Source of the DNA: CAZSNH01 sp052388455
GTDB lineage: Bacteria > Pseudomonadota > Alphaproteobacteria > Rhizobiales > Hyphomicrobiaceae
Direction of reading: 5' to 3'
Length of the DNA: 12,122 bases
Assembly (NCBI GenBank): GCA_052388455.1
Contig: JBQTIA010000008.1
Span: 1-12,122, forward strand
Shown here: piece by piece, positions 11,997 through 12,122 of the stretch
Position numbering within the stretch: the stretch's first letter is position 1
How the letters are laid out: every line of letters starts with the position of its first letter
Made by a program: the position numbers and the translations under genes
Notes under the pieces: generated by a model
Databases searched by the model: none
What the model was told of the DNA's origin: nothing
Seen by the model: only the letters and a program-made list of their open reading frames with translations

Positions 11997-12122
11997 AATC
12001 GGGTAGGAGGCGGGGTTGCCCCCGCCGTCCTCCCACACCACCGGACGTACGGTTCCGTATCCGGCGGTTCATGATACGCGATTGAGGCGTCGGTGTTCCA
12101 TCTGAAGTGATGGCAGTCCGAG
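11997..12122 (-). mobile_element. Group II intron, 3' end (domains V and VI), rest beyond the window
   Basis: On the minus strand, 12070-12037 is a 34-base domain V. It opens GAACCGCCGG, has a GGAAC apical loop between TACG and CGTA, a two-base CG bulge, and closes TCCGGTGGT, which pairs with ACCGCCGGA. Domain VI follows at once (12036-11997): GGGAGGA pairs with TCCT and CCC around one unpaired A (12004), the expected branch point, and the tip is GGCGGGG/CCCCGCC with a GCAA loop. The intron should end near CCCGAT(T), 6-7 bases after that A, which fits. The reverse-transcriptase gene would lie to the right. A frame open to the window edge ends at 12069 and could be its last 17 codons, but I cannot confirm that. 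Confidence 0.75.
12037..12070 (-). ncRNA. Group II intron domain V (catalytic hairpin)
   Basis: A 34-base hairpin at the standard distance from a domain VI with a bulged A. Nine base pairs (one G-U) in the lower stem, a CG bulge and a four-pair upper stem reproduce the domain V shape. The sequence resembles the GAACCGCC...GGTGGT class of bacterial introns rather than the more common GAGCCG...CGGTTC form (from memory). Confidence 0.75.

Noticed and set aside
11771..11998. 75-codon minus-strand frame between intron and g1
   Set aside because: It starts inside the intron's 3' end, crosses the predicted promoter and AT-rich island, and has no recognisable domain.
1..12122. Searched for CRISPR arrays, tRNA genes and phage attachment sites
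   Set aside because: No regularly spaced 25-40 bp repeats, no cloverleaf with TTCRA arm and no duplicated tRNA 3' end were seen. The short tandem repeats found have 7-8 bp periods and no spacers.
12069..12122. Open frame from the window edge ending just before intron domain V, possible C-terminus of the intron reverse transcriptase
   Set aside because: Only 17 codons are visible and they carry no recognisable maturase or endonuclease motif, so it is not listed as a gene.

Overview
The window is GC-rich alphaproteobacterial DNA that carries a gene transfer agent (GTA) structural cluster of the Rhodobacter capsulatus (RcGTA) type, all on the minus strand. The order g1 to g15 is kept: small and large terminase, portal, HK97 prohead protease, HK97 capsid, head-tail connectors, DUF3168 tail terminator, major tail protein, g10 and g10.1 tail chaperones, a very short tape measure, DUF2460, DUF2163, NlpC/P60 peptidase, and the start of the g15 host-specificity protein. 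No integrase, replication, lysogeny or lysis gene is visible. Together with the synteny, this points to a domesticated GTA rather than an active prophage. The organism is most likely a member of Hyphomicrobiales or a neighbouring order (inference).

Layout, right to left in the direction of transcription. Positions 11997-12122 hold the 3' end of a group II intron (domains V and VI). Positions 11813-11996 are a non-coding spacer with an AT-rich island. Positions 11784-11812 hold a strong sigma70-like promoter, with one palindrome just upstream of its -35 and another in its spacer. Then come g1 and g2 (11700-9756), portal (9614-8307), a previously unlisted 44-codon gene (8242-8108), protease (8111-7368), capsid (7348-6107), connectors g6 and g7 (5778-4877), a 67-aa gene (4880-4677), g8 (4673-4266), g9 (4152-3739), g10, g10.1 and g11 (3635-2451), g12 and g13 (2371-873), g14 (659-183), and g15 running off the left edge.

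Two kinds of gene junction alternate. Some are tightly coupled, with ATGA, GTGA or TGATG stop/start overlaps: portal tail/44-aa gene/protease, g6/g7/67-aa gene, g10/g10.1, g12/g13 and g14/g15. Others have been opened by repeats of several families: paired 27-bp TCAGACCC hairpins (g2/g3 and g5/g6), heptanucleotide tandem repeats (g9/g10, g10.1/g11, g11/g12), an octamer hairpin (g8/g9) and a long imperfect palindrome (g13/g14). A separate strong hairpin lies directly behind the capsid gene. These may simply be host repeat colonisation, or may act as RNA punctuation that sets the ratios of structural proteins.

The gene set is essentially intact. The main irregularity is at the portal 3' end, where a second frame looks protein-like and continues to a stop that overlaps the next small gene. 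That suggests a one-base frameshift or a lineage-specific tail.
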